From contig NZ_CP094533.1 of NCBI RefSeq assembly GCF_022811605.1, forward strand, positions 3,746,276 through 3,810,275: a stretch of 64,000 nt of DNA, written 5' to 3'. The position numbers were made by a program, and so were the translations under genes. This document shows, in pieces, positions 15,572 to 25,490 of the stretch. The notes beneath the pieces are model-generated. The model was not told the origin of the DNA. It ran no database searches and was given only the letters and a program-made list of their open reading frames with translations. Positions within the stretch are counted from its first letter, which is position 1, and each line of letters opens with the position of its first letter. This DNA is from Agromyces soli (GTDB taxonomy: Bacteria > Actinomycetota > Actinomycetes > Actinomycetales > Microbacteriaceae).

Positions 15572-17131
15572 CTACTCCGCGACCTCGACGCGCGGGAACA
15601 GCGCTTCGAGCGGCTGCACGCGCTCGCCGAGCTCGGCCTCGTCGGCGCGGTCGATGCGCTGGGCGGCGACCTCGCCGGGGGCGCCGAGCGCCGTCCAGAG
15701 CTTCGCGCTCGCCTTCGGCACGACAGGCGAGAGCAGCACGGCGAGCGTGCCGAGCCCCCGGTACGCGGTGGCGAGCACGGCCTCGAGCCGGTCGCGCTGC
15801 TCGGGGTCCTTCGCGAGCGCCCAGGGCTCCTCGTTCGTGAGGTACCCGTTCAGGGCGTCGACGAGCTGCCAGACCTCGGTGATCGCCTCGTGGATCGCGA
15901 GGCGCCCGATGGCGTCCCACGAGCGCTCGGTGGCGCGGCGGGCGATCGTGGCGATCTCGGCGTCGGCCGGGCTCAGCACGCCCGCGGTCGGCACGGCGCC
16001 GTCGCAGTACCGGGTGATCATCGCGATCACGCGGGAGGCGAGGTTGCCGAAGCCGTTCGCGAGCTCGGCCTGGTACCTGGCGGCCAGGTCCTCCCAGGAG
16101 AACGAGCCGTCCTGGCCGAAGGAGATCGCGGACATGAAGTAGAACCGGAACGCGTCGGAGCCGAAGACGTCGGTGATCTGCTCGGGCGCGATGCCGGTGA
16201 GCTTCGACTTCGACATCTTCTCGCCGCCGACGAGCAGCCAGCCGTGCCCGAAGACGCCGCGGGGCACGTCGAGGCCCGCGGCCATCAGCATCGCGGGCCA
16301 GATCACCGCGTGGAAGCGCAGGATGTCCTTGCCGACGATGTGCTGGGCGGGCCAGCGACGGGCGAACTCGGCCTCGTCGTCGCCGTAGCCGACGGCGGTG
16401 ATGTAGTTCAGCAGGGCGTCGAACCAGACGTAGACGACGTGCGTCTCGTCCCACGGGACCTTCACGCCCCAGTCGAACGTCGAGCGCGAGATGGAGAGGT
16501 CGGCGAGGCCCTGGCGCACGAAGCTCACGACCTCGTTGCGGGCCGACTCGGGCTGCACGAAGTCGGGGCGCTCCTCGTAGAGCGCGAGCAGCCGGTCGGC
16601 GAAGGCCGACATGCGGAAGAAGTAGTTCTTCTCGTGCAGCAGCTCGACCGGCTTCGAGTGGATGGCGCAGACGGGCTGGCCCGCGTACTCGCCGGTGCCG
16701 TCGACGAGCTCGGACTGCTGCTTGTACTCCTCGCAGCCGACGCAGTAGTAGCCCTCGTACTCGCCCGTGTAGATGTGGCCCTCGTCGTAGAGCTTCTGCA
16801 GGAAGCGCTGCACGTTGCGCTCGTGCCGCTCGTCGGTCGTGCGGATGAAGTCGTCGTTCGCGATGTCGATGGTCTCGAGCAGCGGCTTCCACGCCTCGGC
16901 GACGAGCTTGTCGGCCCACTGCTTCGGGGTGACCCCGTTGGCCGTCGCGGTGCGGAGGATCTTCTGGCCGTGCTCGTCGGTGCCGGTCAGCGACCAGGTG
17001 TCCTCGCCGGCCTGGCGGTGCCAGCGCGCAGCCACGTCCGCCGCCACCTCCGTGTAGGCGTGCCCGATGTGGGGCACGTCGTTGACGTAGAAGATGGGCG
17101 TGGTGATGTAGAACGAGGAGCCGTCGGCCAT
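15572..17131 (-). CDS. metG: Methionyl-tRNA synthetase
   Basis: 519 aa class I synthetase that charges tRNA-Met. The HIGH motif is PHIGHAYTE near residue 21 and KMSKS is GEKMSKSKLTG near residue 300. A CVGC zinc-knuckle half lies near residue 128. The protein ends after the anticodon-binding helical domain, without the C-terminal EMAP-like dimerisation domain, as usual in actinobacteria. A TAGGAT box (17139-17144) lies 7 nt before the ATG, suggesting a leaderless mRNA. Confidence 0.96.
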   Translation of the reverse strand: MADGSSFYITTPIFYVNDVPHIGHAYTEVAADVAARWHRQAGEDTWSLTGTDEHGQKILRTATANGVTPKQWADKLVAEAWKPLLETIDIANDDFIRTTDERHERNVQRFLQKLYDEGHIYTGEYEGYYCVGCEEYKQQSELVDGTGEYAGQPVCAIHSKPVELLHEKNYFFRMSAFADRLLALYEERPDFVQPESARNEVVSFVRQGLADLSISRSTFDWGVKVPWDETHVVYVWFDALLNYITAVGYGDDEAEFARRWPAQHIVGKDILRFHAVIWPAMLMAAGLDVPRGVFGHGWLLVGGEKMSKSKLTGIAPEQITDVFGSDAFRFYFMSAISFGQDGSFSWEDLAARYQAELANGFGNLASRVIAMITRYCDGAVPTAGVLSPADAEIATIARRATERSWDAIGRLAIHEAITEVWQLVDALNGYLTNEEPWALAKDPEQRDRLEAVLATAYRGLGTLAVLLSPVVPKASAKLWTALGAPGEVAAQRIDRADEAELGERVQPLEALFPRVEVAE

Positions 17132-17138
17132 GCCGTCA

Positions 17139-17144
17139 ATCCTA
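17139..17144 (-). promoter_or_regulatory. metG -10 box (leaderless layout)
   Basis: TAGGAT on the minus strand, 7 nt before the metG ATG and inside the 41-nt gap after the oxidoreductase gene. It allows metG to be transcribed apart from its upstream neighbour. Confidence 0.5.
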
Positions 17145-17172
17145 CGGGCGCAGCGGATGCCTCGAGCGCGGG

Positions 17173-18315
17173 TTACGGCAGCGGCTCCTCCTCCACCCGG
17201 TCCGGACGATCCGTCTCGGCATCCGCGGGAGTCGCGTCGGCATCCGCCTGCTGTCGCGCCTCGCGATGGCGGCGCCGCACGCTGCCGTCGCCGATCGCCG
17301 CGGGCACCGCCTCGACGGCCTCGAGCCGCTCGTGCGGCGTCGGCACGCCGAGCGTGACGTCCTGCTCCTTGATGGCGGGCTCCTTGACCCGCTGGCCGGG
17401 GTACTCCACGGTGCGCAGGCCGAGCACGATCTTGCCCGCGGCATCCCGTCGATCGAGCGCCCGGTAGGCGGCGGCGACGTCGTCCATCGCGAAGACGTCG
17501 GCGATCGGCAGGCGCACCTGCTTCGCGGCGACCGCGGCGGACACCCGGCCGAGCGCGACGAGGTCGCCCGGCTCGACCCGGGCGACGCCGTGCTCGTCGA
17601 TCGCCTCCTCGTCGAGCACGGTGAGCACCCGACCCGCGGGCACGCCGAGTTCGACCGCCTCCTCGGCCTCGCCGCCGAGGAAGTCGAGGAACGCCGTGAT
17701 CGGCGCGGAGGTCGTCACCCGCACGCGGGCGGCGAGCCCCGGTCCGTAGCCGAGCGGCTGGATGCCGAACTGGCGCAGGAAGTCGAAGCGCGCCTCCGCA
17801 CTCGTGCCGATGACGGCGGCGCCGTGGAGCCTCGCGAACTGCGCCGCGAGGCAGCCGACCCCGCCGGCCGCCGCGGTGATCACGACGGTGTCGTTCGGAC
17901 CGAGGGCGAGCCCTTCGACGGCGTTCCAGGCCATCGTGCCCGCCGTGGCGAGCGAACCGGCGACCTCCCACGGGATCCCCGCCGGCTTGGGCATCAGCTG
18001 CGTCTCCGGGACGACGACGTGGCTCGCCTGCGTGCCCTCGCCCCAGCCCATCACCTCGTCGCCGCGGCTGAACCGCTCGACGCCGGGCCCGGTCGCGATC
18101 ACCACGCCGGCGAGATCGCGCCCCTGTCTCGCGGGCAGCTCCGCCGGGCGGCCGGCTCTGGCCTCGCCGCGCCGCAGGGCGCTCTCCGCCGGATTCAGCC
18201 CGGTCGCGTAGACCTCGACGAGCACGTCGCCCGGCTTCGGCAGGGGGGCTTCGACCTCGACGATCTCGAGCACCTCCGGCCCGCCGTAGGCGGTGAATCG
18301 CACTGCGTTCGACAT
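17173..18315 (-). CDS. NAD(P)H quinone oxidoreductase-like protein (MDR/zinc-type ADH superfamily)
   Basis: 380 aa. Medium-chain reductase fold: catalytic domain with GLNPAESALRRGE at the front, and Rossmann loop ITAAAGGVGCLAAQFA near residue 150. Structural-zinc cysteines are absent, as in quinone oxidoreductases. The substrate is unknown. The last 60-70 residues (after VLGLRTVEYPGQ) are an extra charged tail rich in Asp, Glu, Arg and Ala that the family does not need. ATG 18315 has a GGAGG ribosome binding site, unlike its leaderless neighbours. Confidence 0.88.
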   Translation of the reverse strand: MSNAVRFTAYGGPEVLEIVEVEAPLPKPGDVLVEVYATGLNPAESALRRGEARAGRPAELPARQGRDLAGVVIATGPGVERFSRGDEVMGWGEGTQASHVVVPETQLMPKPAGIPWEVAGSLATAGTMAWNAVEGLALGPNDTVVITAAAGGVGCLAAQFARLHGAAVIGTSAEARFDFLRQFGIQPLGYGPGLAARVRVTTSAPITAFLDFLGGEAEEAVELGVPAGRVLTVLDEEAIDEHGVARVEPGDLVALGRVSAAVAAKQVRLPIADVFAMDDVAAAYRALDRRDAAGKIVLGLRTVEYPGQRVKEPAIKEQDVTLGVPTPHERLEAVEAVPAAIGDGSVRRRHREARQQADADATPADAETDRPDRVEEEPLP

Positions 18316-18422
18316 GTCGCACCTCCACGCCCGAGCGCGTTGGGACCGCTGCCGCGGCGCGGCCGGGCTCATCTCAATTGTCGCGCGTTCCGGCCGATTC
18401 GGCTGGCCCTTGCAGGAATCGA

Positions 18423-19256
18423 TCAGGGATGCTTGGGTGCGCGCTCGCGGAGCGCCGCCTCGTAGAGCTCCCGCTTGCCGAGGCCCGTCGCGGCGGCGAC
18501 GTCCGCCGCGGCGTCCTTCAGCCGCGCGCCGCCCGCGGTGAGCTGCAGCACCCGGGCGACGGCGTCGCCGGCGTCCGCGGGACCCGGCTCGGGGGCGCCG
18601 CCGACGACGATGCAGATCTCGCCGCGCACGCCGGCGGCGGCCCACTCGGCGAGCTCGGCGAGCGGGCCGCGGCGCACTTCCTCGTGGAGCTTCGTCAGCT
18701 CGCGGCAGACCGCGGCGGGACGCTCCGCCCCGAACGCCTCGGCGAGCGCGGCGAGGCTCGCGGCGAGCCGGCTCGGCCCCTCGAAGAAGACGAGCGTGCG
18801 CCGGTCGCCGGCGAGCTCGCCGAGGCGGCGGGCGCGCTCCCCCGCCTTGCGCGGCAGGAATCCCTCGAACGCGAAGCGGTCGGTCGGCAGGCCGGAGAGC
18901 GCGAGCGCGGTCACCACGGCGCTCGGACCGGGGATGGCGGTGACCAGCACGCCCGCGGCGGCGGCCGCGGCGACGAGCGGGAAGCCGGGGTCGGAGACGG
19001 TCGGCATCCCCGCGTCGCTCAGCACGAGCAGGTCCTCGTCTCGCGCGAGCTCGACGAGCTCGGCGGCCTTCTGGCGCTCGTTGTGCTCGTGCAGGGCGAT
19101 GAGCCGGGGCCGGTTCTCGATGCCGAGCGCCGCGAGCAGTCGCTGGGTGACCCTGGTGTCCTCCGACGCCACGACCCGAGCCTCGGCGAGCGCGGTGCGC
19201 AGGCGGGGCGAGGCGTCGCCCAGGTTGCCGATGGGCGTGGCGGCGAGGATGATCAT
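18423..19256 (-). CDS. rsmI: 16S rRNA (cytidine-1402 2'-O)-methyltransferase
   Basis: 277 aa of the tetrapyrrole-methylase superfamily; methylates the ribose of C1402 in the 30S decoding centre. N-terminal ATPIGNLGD and SDAGMPTVSDPG (about residues 80-90) are diagnostic, with IPGPSAVVTALALSG next. ATG 19256 starts at the family N-terminus MIILAATPIGN; the longer open frame upstream is not protein-like. A GAGACT -10-like box lies 7 nt before the ATG. It is normally divergent from pmt; here an HNH gene sits between them. Confidence 0.94.
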   Translation of the reverse strand: MIILAATPIGNLGDASPRLRTALAEARVVASEDTRVTQRLLAALGIENRPRLIALHEHNERQKAAELVELARDEDLLVLSDAGMPTVSDPGFPLVAAAAAAGVLVTAIPGPSAVVTALALSGLPTDRFAFEGFLPRKAGERARRLGELAGDRRTLVFFEGPSRLAASLAALAEAFGAERPAAVCRELTKLHEEVRRGPLAELAEWAAAGVRGEICIVVGGAPEPGPADAGDAVARVLQLTAGGARLKDAAADVAAATGLGKRELYEAALRERAPKHP

Positions 19257-19321
19257 GCCCTCAAGTCTCCCGCATCCGCCGCAGGAGGAGTTCTCCACAG
19301 ATCGAGTTCCGACCCACACTT

Positions 19322-19343
19322 TCGAAACTCTGTTCGATAGAGT
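19322..19343 (+). promoter_or_regulatory. LexA (SOS) box and -10 box of the HNH gene
   Basis: TCGAAACTCTGTTCGA at 19322-19337 matches the gram-positive/actinobacterial SOS box TCGAAC-N4-GTTCGA at 11 of 12 defined positions. It abuts the -10 box TAGAGT (19338-19343), which is 6 nt before the ATG. LexA bound here would cover the promoter, so DNA-damage induction is predicted. Confidence 0.72.
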
Positions 19344-19349
19344 CGAGCT

Positions 19350-20852
19350 ATGTGGGGAATCGATGAGCGGGCAGCGCAGGCGAGCTGGCGAGCCGATGAG
19401 CGGGGCGACCCAGAATCCGAGTGGGCGTCGCCCGAGTGGGAATCGCTGGATGCCTGGCGCGCCGCCGCTGCGGCCGGCGGCTCGCGCGCGGTGTTTGCCG
19501 AGCTGCAGGCGAACCTCGACGCGGCCGAGGGCGCGCAGCTCCAGAGCAACCGCCAGTTCGCCGCGCAGCTCGACGCCTTCCGTCGCGCGTTCGCCCTCGC
19601 CGACGCCCACCCCGAGCTGTATCTGACGGCCGAGACCTTGACCTCTGAACCACGACCGGTCGGCGCGGAGCGCGAACGACCGCCGGCGCGCGGCCCCCGA
19701 CTCGACGTGGCCGAGCTGGCCGCCCGCTCGGTGGCCGCCGAACTGTCGATGCGGCTGCTGCTCCCCGCCGCGACGATCCGAAGTCGCGCCTTCGAGGCGG
19801 CGCGCTGCCACGATCTCCTCCCCCGGCTGTGGGCCCGGTTCCGCGACGGCCTCGCCGCCTATGCCGAGCTACGCGTCGCACTCGATGCGATCGCAGGGCT
19901 TCCGCTCCCCGCAGACTTCCGCGGGGCTTCGGCCGAGCAGCGGGCGGCCGCGCAGGCCGCCGCCGAGCGGCTCGCCGCGCTCGACGACGAGCTGTCGGAG
20001 CTCGCCGGCACGGTGCCGCGCGCGAGGTTCCGCCGCCGCGCACGCCTGCTGCGGGCGAAGCTCGATCAGCCCGACGAGGTCGCGGCCCGCCATGCGCGCG
20101 CCCTCGCCCAGCGCCGCCTCACCGTCGAGTCTGCCGACGACGGCATGGCCTGGGTCACCCTCTACGTCTCGGCGGTCGATGCCGCTCGCATCCGCGCCCG
20201 CGTCGGCGCGACGGCCACCGAGCACTCCGGGCGGCCCGACGAGGCGCGCACCCTCGATCAGCTCCGCGCCGACGTCGCGACGGCGCTTCTCACGGGCGAC
20301 GGCACGCCGACCGCCGTCCGCACCGAGATCCTCGTCACGATCCCCGCCCTGACGCTCGTCGGTGCCGCCGGAGCTGCCGGAGCTGCCGGAGCACTCGACG
20401 CCCCGCTCGCCCGGCCCGCCGAGCTCGAAGGCCACGGCCCGATCGACGACGACACCGCCCGGCGACTCTTCGCCGAGGCGCCGACGTTCCTCCGGCTGGC
20501 CACCGATCCGTTCACGAGCGCGCCGCTCGCCCTCGACCGCACGCGCTACCGCGTCACGGCGGCTCAGCGCCGCTGGCTGGCGCAGCAGTACGAGGGCTGC
20601 ACCCGACCGGGCTGCACGAGCCCGGTCACGGCCACCGACCTCGACCATCTCACCGCCTGGGCGCACGGTGGCACGACCGATGTCGACAACCTCGCCCCCA
20701 CGTGCCGCACCGACCACACGCTGAAGCATCGGGCTCGCTTCAGCGTCACCCGCTCCGCCGACGGAACGATCAGCTGGCGCAGCCCGAGCGGCCACCTCGC
20801 TCGCACCGAGCCGATCCCGGCCCGAAGCTACCCCGATCGTGCGCCGTTCTGA
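19350..20852 (+). CDS. DUF222 and HNH endonuclease domain protein
   Basis: 500 aa. A long helical DUF222 region spans about residues 40-370. The C-terminal HNH module runs CTRPGC, then DLDHLTAWAHGGTTDVDNLAPTCRTDHTLKH, with the H-N-H residues and zinc cysteines all present, so it looks active. The family is the 13E12-repeat type, abundant and multi-copy in actinobacteria; its biological role is unsettled. A Gly/Ala linker from three 9-bp repeats lies near residue 345. Preceded by a LexA box and a leaderless -10. Inserted between rsmI and pmt, which points to mobility. Confidence 0.88.
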   Translation: MWGIDERAAQASWRADERGDPESEWASPEWESLDAWRAAAAAGGSRAVFAELQANLDAAEGAQLQSNRQFAAQLDAFRRAFALADAHPELYLTAETLTSEPRPVGAERERPPARGPRLDVAELAARSVAAELSMRLLLPAATIRSRAFEAARCHDLLPRLWARFRDGLAAYAELRVALDAIAGLPLPADFRGASAEQRAAAQAAAERLAALDDELSELAGTVPRARFRRRARLLRAKLDQPDEVAARHARALAQRRLTVESADDGMAWVTLYVSAVDAARIRARVGATATEHSGRPDEARTLDQLRADVATALLTGDGTPTAVRTEILVTIPALTLVGAAGAAGAAGALDAPLARPAELEGHGPIDDDTARRLFAEAPTFLRLATDPFTSAPLALDRTRYRVTAAQRRWLAQQYEGCTRPGCTSPVTATDLDHLTAWAHGGTTDVDNLAPTCRTDHTLKHRARFSVTRSADGTISWRSPSGHLARTEPIPARSYPDRAPF

Positions 20853-20857
20853 TGTCT

Positions 20858-20863
20858 TAGGGT
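20858..20863 (+). promoter_or_regulatory. -10 box of protein mannosyltransferase gene
   Basis: TAGGGT lies 7 nt before the ATG at 20871 in the 18-nt gap after the HNH gene. It gives pmt its own leaderless transcript, separate from the SOS-linked gene upstream. Confidence 0.5.
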
Positions 20864-20870
20864 TGGGCGC

Positions 20871-22748
<1,878 letters not shown>

Positions 22749-22773
22749 ACCGCGGCCTGAGCGCGACGGCTCC

Positions 22774-23451
22774 CTATCCCGCCTCGCCGTGCAGCTCGGC
22801 GAGCCGGACTTCGAGCTGGTCGAGCACGAGGTCCAGGCCGTAGCCGAACTCGTTCCCGTAGTCGTACTCACGTCCCGCCATCATCACCGCCATGAACTCG
22901 GTGAGGTAGGGGTACTCGTCGGCGGGCAGCGCGAGCCCGGCCGCGAACGCCTCCGGTCCCGCTTCGGCGGTAAACGGCAGATTCGACTCGGACAGCACGA
23001 AGCCGTACACGTACGCGTCGACGACCGAGAATGCGTGGCCCGCGAGCGGCACATCGAAGCCGTTCGTTCGCAGCACGCCGAGCACGCGATCGTGCTGGCG
23101 GAGCACGGATGGCCCGGGGTTCACTCGCGACTCCAGCAGCACGAGCGCCCACGGATGCGCGGACAGCACCGCCCGAGCACCGTTCGCGCGCTCGGTGAGC
23201 GCGGCGCGCCAGGGCGCCCCGAGCTCGGCGAGCGGGAACCGGGAGAAGATCTCCTCGGCGATCGCGTCGAGCATCGCATCCTTGCCGTCGACGTGGTGGT
23301 AGAGCGACATCGCCTCGACGCCGAGCTCGCGTGCGACCGTGCGCATGCTGATCGCGGAGAGCCCGCCCGCGTCGGCGACCGCCATCGCGGCCGCGACGAT
23401 CCGTTCCCGGGTGAGCGGGGCGCGCACCCGGCCCCGTGCTGACTCGACCAT
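22774..23451 (-). CDS. TetR-family transcriptional regulator with TetR_C-type domain
   Basis: 225 aa. The N-terminal helix-turn-helix is LSAISMRTVARELGVEAMSLYHHVDGKDAMLDAI (about residues 35-68), and the rest is the all-helical ligand-binding domain (ALVLLESRVNPGPSVLRQHDRVLGVL) of the tetracycline-repressor C-terminal class. Ligand unknown. GAGAGG precedes the ATG. It faces a quinone oxidoreductase gene with two copies of CTTAC-N4-GTAAG between them, so it very likely represses that gene and itself. Convergent with the mannosyltransferase gene, 25 nt apart. Confidence 0.9.
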   Translation of the reverse strand: MVESARGRVRAPLTRERIVAAAMAVADAGGLSAISMRTVARELGVEAMSLYHHVDGKDAMLDAIAEEIFSRFPLAELGAPWRAALTERANGARAVLSAHPWALVLLESRVNPGPSVLRQHDRVLGVLRTNGFDVPLAGHAFSVVDAYVYGFVLSESNLPFTAEAGPEAFAAGLALPADEYPYLTEFMAVMMAGREYDYGNEFGYGLDLVLDQLEVRLAELHGEAG

Positions 23452-23477
23452 GACCTCTCGCTTTCCCGCACTTGCTT

Positions 23478-23527
23478 CCTTACGAGTGTAAGGCTACCGT
23501 GGACGCCATCAGACTTACAGGCGTAAG
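23478..23527. promoter_or_regulatory. Two TetR-type operators, CTTAC-N4-GTAAG
   Basis: Operator 1 is CCTTAC-GAGT-GTAAGG at 23478-23493; operator 2 is CTTAC-AGGC-GTAAG at 23514-23527. Their centres are 35 bp apart. Both lie in the 84-bp gap between the tetR-like gene (minus) and the oxidoreductase (plus). Same half-sites with different spacers is strong evidence for one dimeric regulator, most simply the adjacent TetR protein. Confidence 0.78.
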
Positions 23528-23535
23528 GGAGCAAC

Positions 23536-24579
23536 ATGCGCGCAGTCGTCGTCGAACGGTACGGCCCGCCCGAGGTGGCGCGGATCGTCGAACAGCCGGA
23601 CCCCGTGCCCGGGCCTGGGCAGGTGCTGGTCCGGGTCGAGGCCAGCACGGTGAACTCGGGCGACGCCCGCATCCGGGCCGGCCGCTTCCCCGAGGGCTTC
23701 GGGCCGGTCGCCCGGCTCGCCTTCGGGTTCCGCGGCCCCAGGCGGCCGGTGCTCGGCAACGTGGTGTCGGGGGTCATCGTCGCCGTCGGGCCCGCACCGC
23801 GCGGACGCGCCGCCGCCCGACTCGCCGACACTCCCGCCGCCCGCCTCGCGGTGGGCGACCGGGTCTGCGGCATGACCGGGGTCGCGATGGGCGCGCACGC
23901 CGAACTCGTCGCGATCGCGCGCGGCAAGCTCGCGCTCATCCCCGCGGAGGTCTCGTTCGAGGACGCCGCCGGCGTGCTCTTCGGCGGCAGCACCGCGCTG
24001 CACTACCTCACCGACAAGGGCGGCATCCGCGCGGGCCACCGCGTGCTGGTGATCGGCGCCTCCGGCGCGGTCGGCACGAGCGCGGTCCAGCTCGCGAAGC
24101 ACGTCGGCGCGCACGTCACCGCGATCACGAGCGCCCGCAACGCCGCGCTCGCGTCAGAGCTCGGCGCCGATCGAGTGGTCGACTACCGGGCGATGCCGCC
24201 CGAGGAGCTCGACGAGCGCTTCGACCTCGTGCTCGACACCGTCGGCGCGCTGTCCCCCGCCACCGGCCGGCCCCTGCTCGCCGACGGCGGCCGCCTGCTC
24301 CTCGTCGTCGCGAGCCTCGTCGAGACGATCACCGCCCGCGGCCCGGTGAAGACGGGCCCGGCCCCCGAGCGGGCGGAGGGCTTCGCCACCCTGCTCGGGC
24401 TCATCGCCGAGGGCCGACTGCGCGTCGTGCACGAACCCGCACTGCCGCTGGATCGGATCGCGGAGGCGTACGCCCTGGTCGACAGCGGCCGCAAGGTCGG
24501 CAATCTCGTCGTGCATCCGCAGCCTGCGAGCGCGCGCCGAGACTCCACTCAGCAGACGCCGGAACGGACCCCCTCGTGA
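23536..24579 (+). CDS. NAD(P)-dependent quinone oxidoreductase-like protein
   Basis: 347 aa medium-chain reductase. MRAVVVERYGPPEVARIVEQP and STVNSGDARIRAGRF open the catalytic domain; the Rossmann loop VIGASGAVGTSAVQLAKH is near residue 175. No zinc ligands, so a quinone- or enone-reductase-like activity is likelier than alcohol oxidation. GGGAGC lies 5 nt before the ATG at 23536. Under two TetR-type operators, and translationally coupled to a small membrane protein downstream. Confidence 0.88.
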   Translation: MRAVVVERYGPPEVARIVEQPDPVPGPGQVLVRVEASTVNSGDARIRAGRFPEGFGPVARLAFGFRGPRRPVLGNVVSGVIVAVGPAPRGRAAARLADTPAARLAVGDRVCGMTGVAMGAHAELVAIARGKLALIPAEVSFEDAAGVLFGGSTALHYLTDKGGIRAGHRVLVIGASGAVGTSAVQLAKHVGAHVTAITSARNAALASELGADRVVDYRAMPPEELDERFDLVLDTVGALSPATGRPLLADGGRLLLVVASLVETITARGPVKTGPAPERAEGFATLLGLIAEGRLRVVHEPALPLDRIAEAYALVDSGRKVGNLVVHPQPASARRDSTQQTPERTPS

Positions 24580-25001
24580 ACGCCGAGACGGCCGACGCCG
24601 TCGGCACCGCCGCCGGCACTGTCGGCATGGATCCCGTGCGGATCGTGCTCGCGGGCGCCTGGATCTCGCTCATGCTCATCTACCTGCTGGGCGACGTGCT
24701 GCGGATCTTCTCGGGCGATGCCACCCCCGGCCGCATCGACGGCACCGCGGCCACGAGCGGCATGTGGCTCTCGGCGGCGCTCATCATGCTCGTGCCGATC
24801 GCGATGATCCTGGTCTCGCTCCTCACCCCGGCTGAACCGCTGCGCTGGATCACGGTCGCCGTCTCGGCCGCGCTCGTCGTCTTCAACGCCTTCGCGCTGC
24901 CGTACCCGGGGCTCTACGACAACGTGCTCCTCATCGTGAGCTTCGGGGTGAACGGCGTGCTCATCTGGCAGGCGCTCGCCTGGCGGCCGGCCGGCGCATA
25001 G
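24576..25001 (+). CDS. Small four-helix membrane protein
   Basis: 141 aa from GTG 24576, whose GTGA overlaps the oxidoreductase stop. Four hydrophobic segments: VLAGAWISLMLIYLLGDVL, MWLSAALIMLVPIAMILVSLL, WITVAVSAALVVFNAFALP and NVLLIVSFGVNGVLIWQAL. The YLLGDVLRIFSGD segment and overall size recall DUF6326-type membrane proteins, a weak match from memory. No catalytic residues are evident. It shares the TetR-controlled transcript, so it probably helps export or buffer the same compound. Confidence 0.78.
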   Translation: MNAETADAVGTAAGTVGMDPVRIVLAGAWISLMLIYLLGDVLRIFSGDATPGRIDGTAATSGMWLSAALIMLVPIAMILVSLLTPAEPLRWITVAVSAALVVFNAFALPYPGLYDNVLLIVSFGVNGVLIWQALAWRPAGA

Positions 25002-25023
25002 CCGGCGGCCGCCGCGCTCGCCG

Positions 25024-25353
25024 CTAGTGGCCGGAGCCGCCGTCGACGAACTTCAGTCCGATGACGCAGCCGACGAGGCCGACGAGCAGAGCGATCTTGA
25101 TCCACGAAACCTCGGTGTCGCCCGTCGCCATCGCCCAGACCACGGTGAGCGCCGCGCCGATGCCGACCCACACGGCGTACGCGGTGCCCGTCGAGATGTC
25201 GCGCATGGCCCAGGCGAGCCCGCCCATCGACAGCGCGAGCGCGCCGAAGAAGATCACCGAGGGCCAGAGCTTCGTGAAGCCCTCGGACTTGCCGAGCGCC
25301 GTCGCCCAGACGGCCTCGAGAACACCGGATGCGATGAGGATGACCCACGCCAT
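25024..25353 (-). CDS. sugE: Guanidinium exporter, SMR family (Gdx/SugE type)
   Basis: 109 aa, four membrane helices. The key Glu13 (ASGVLEAVWATALGKSEGFTKLWP) with W16 and the KxSxGFT segment mark the Gdx/SugE branch rather than the EmrE multidrug branch. This branch exchanges guanidinium for protons as a dimer of dual topology. AGGAG (25363-25367) lies 9 nt before the ATG, so this gene keeps a leader. That leader contains a guanidine-III aptamer, which supports the substrate. Confidence 0.93.
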   Translation of the reverse strand: MAWVILIASGVLEAVWATALGKSEGFTKLWPSVIFFGALALSMGGLAWAMRDISTGTAYAVWVGIGAALTVVWAMATGDTEVSWIKIALLVGLVGCVIGLKFVDGGSGH

Positions 25354-25376
25354 GACGACACACTCCTGACTCGTTC

Positions 25377-25397
25377 GGCATCGATCGTACGGATGCC
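25377..25397 (-). promoter_or_regulatory. Hairpin between guanidine aptamer and sugE ribosome binding site
   Basis: GGCATC-N9-GATGCC forms a 6-bp stem starting 2 nt after the aptamer and ending 9 nt before the AGGAG site. Its position suggests it belongs to the expression platform, but no clear alternative pairing with the binding site was found by eye. Confidence 0.35.
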
Positions 25398-25399
25398 GT

Positions 25400-25440
25400 G
25401 CGCCAGTCGTCGTGTCCGGGTACTGGGTGCCCTCGTCCGG
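25400..25440 (-). ncRNA. Guanidine-III riboswitch aptamer (ykkC-III)
   Basis: A 41-nt element in the sugE leader. It begins CCGGACGAGG, has GTACCCGG in the middle and ends GGCGC, which is the conserved pattern and length of the guanidine-III aptamer. P1 pairs the two CCGG blocks. P2 pairs CCAGT with ACTGG and, beyond a small internal loop, GC with GC. The class binds guanidinium and turns on exporters, which fits the SMR gene 46 nt downstream. Confidence 0.87.
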
Positions 25441-25490
25441 TGGCCGCCCCGATCGGGCGACCCGGACTTCAGCGTAGCAATCCTCGCTGA

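Noticed and set aside
25024..25353. Multidrug (EmrE/QacE-type) efflux assignment
   Set aside because: The Gdx-specific residues and the guanidine aptamer favour guanidinium export.
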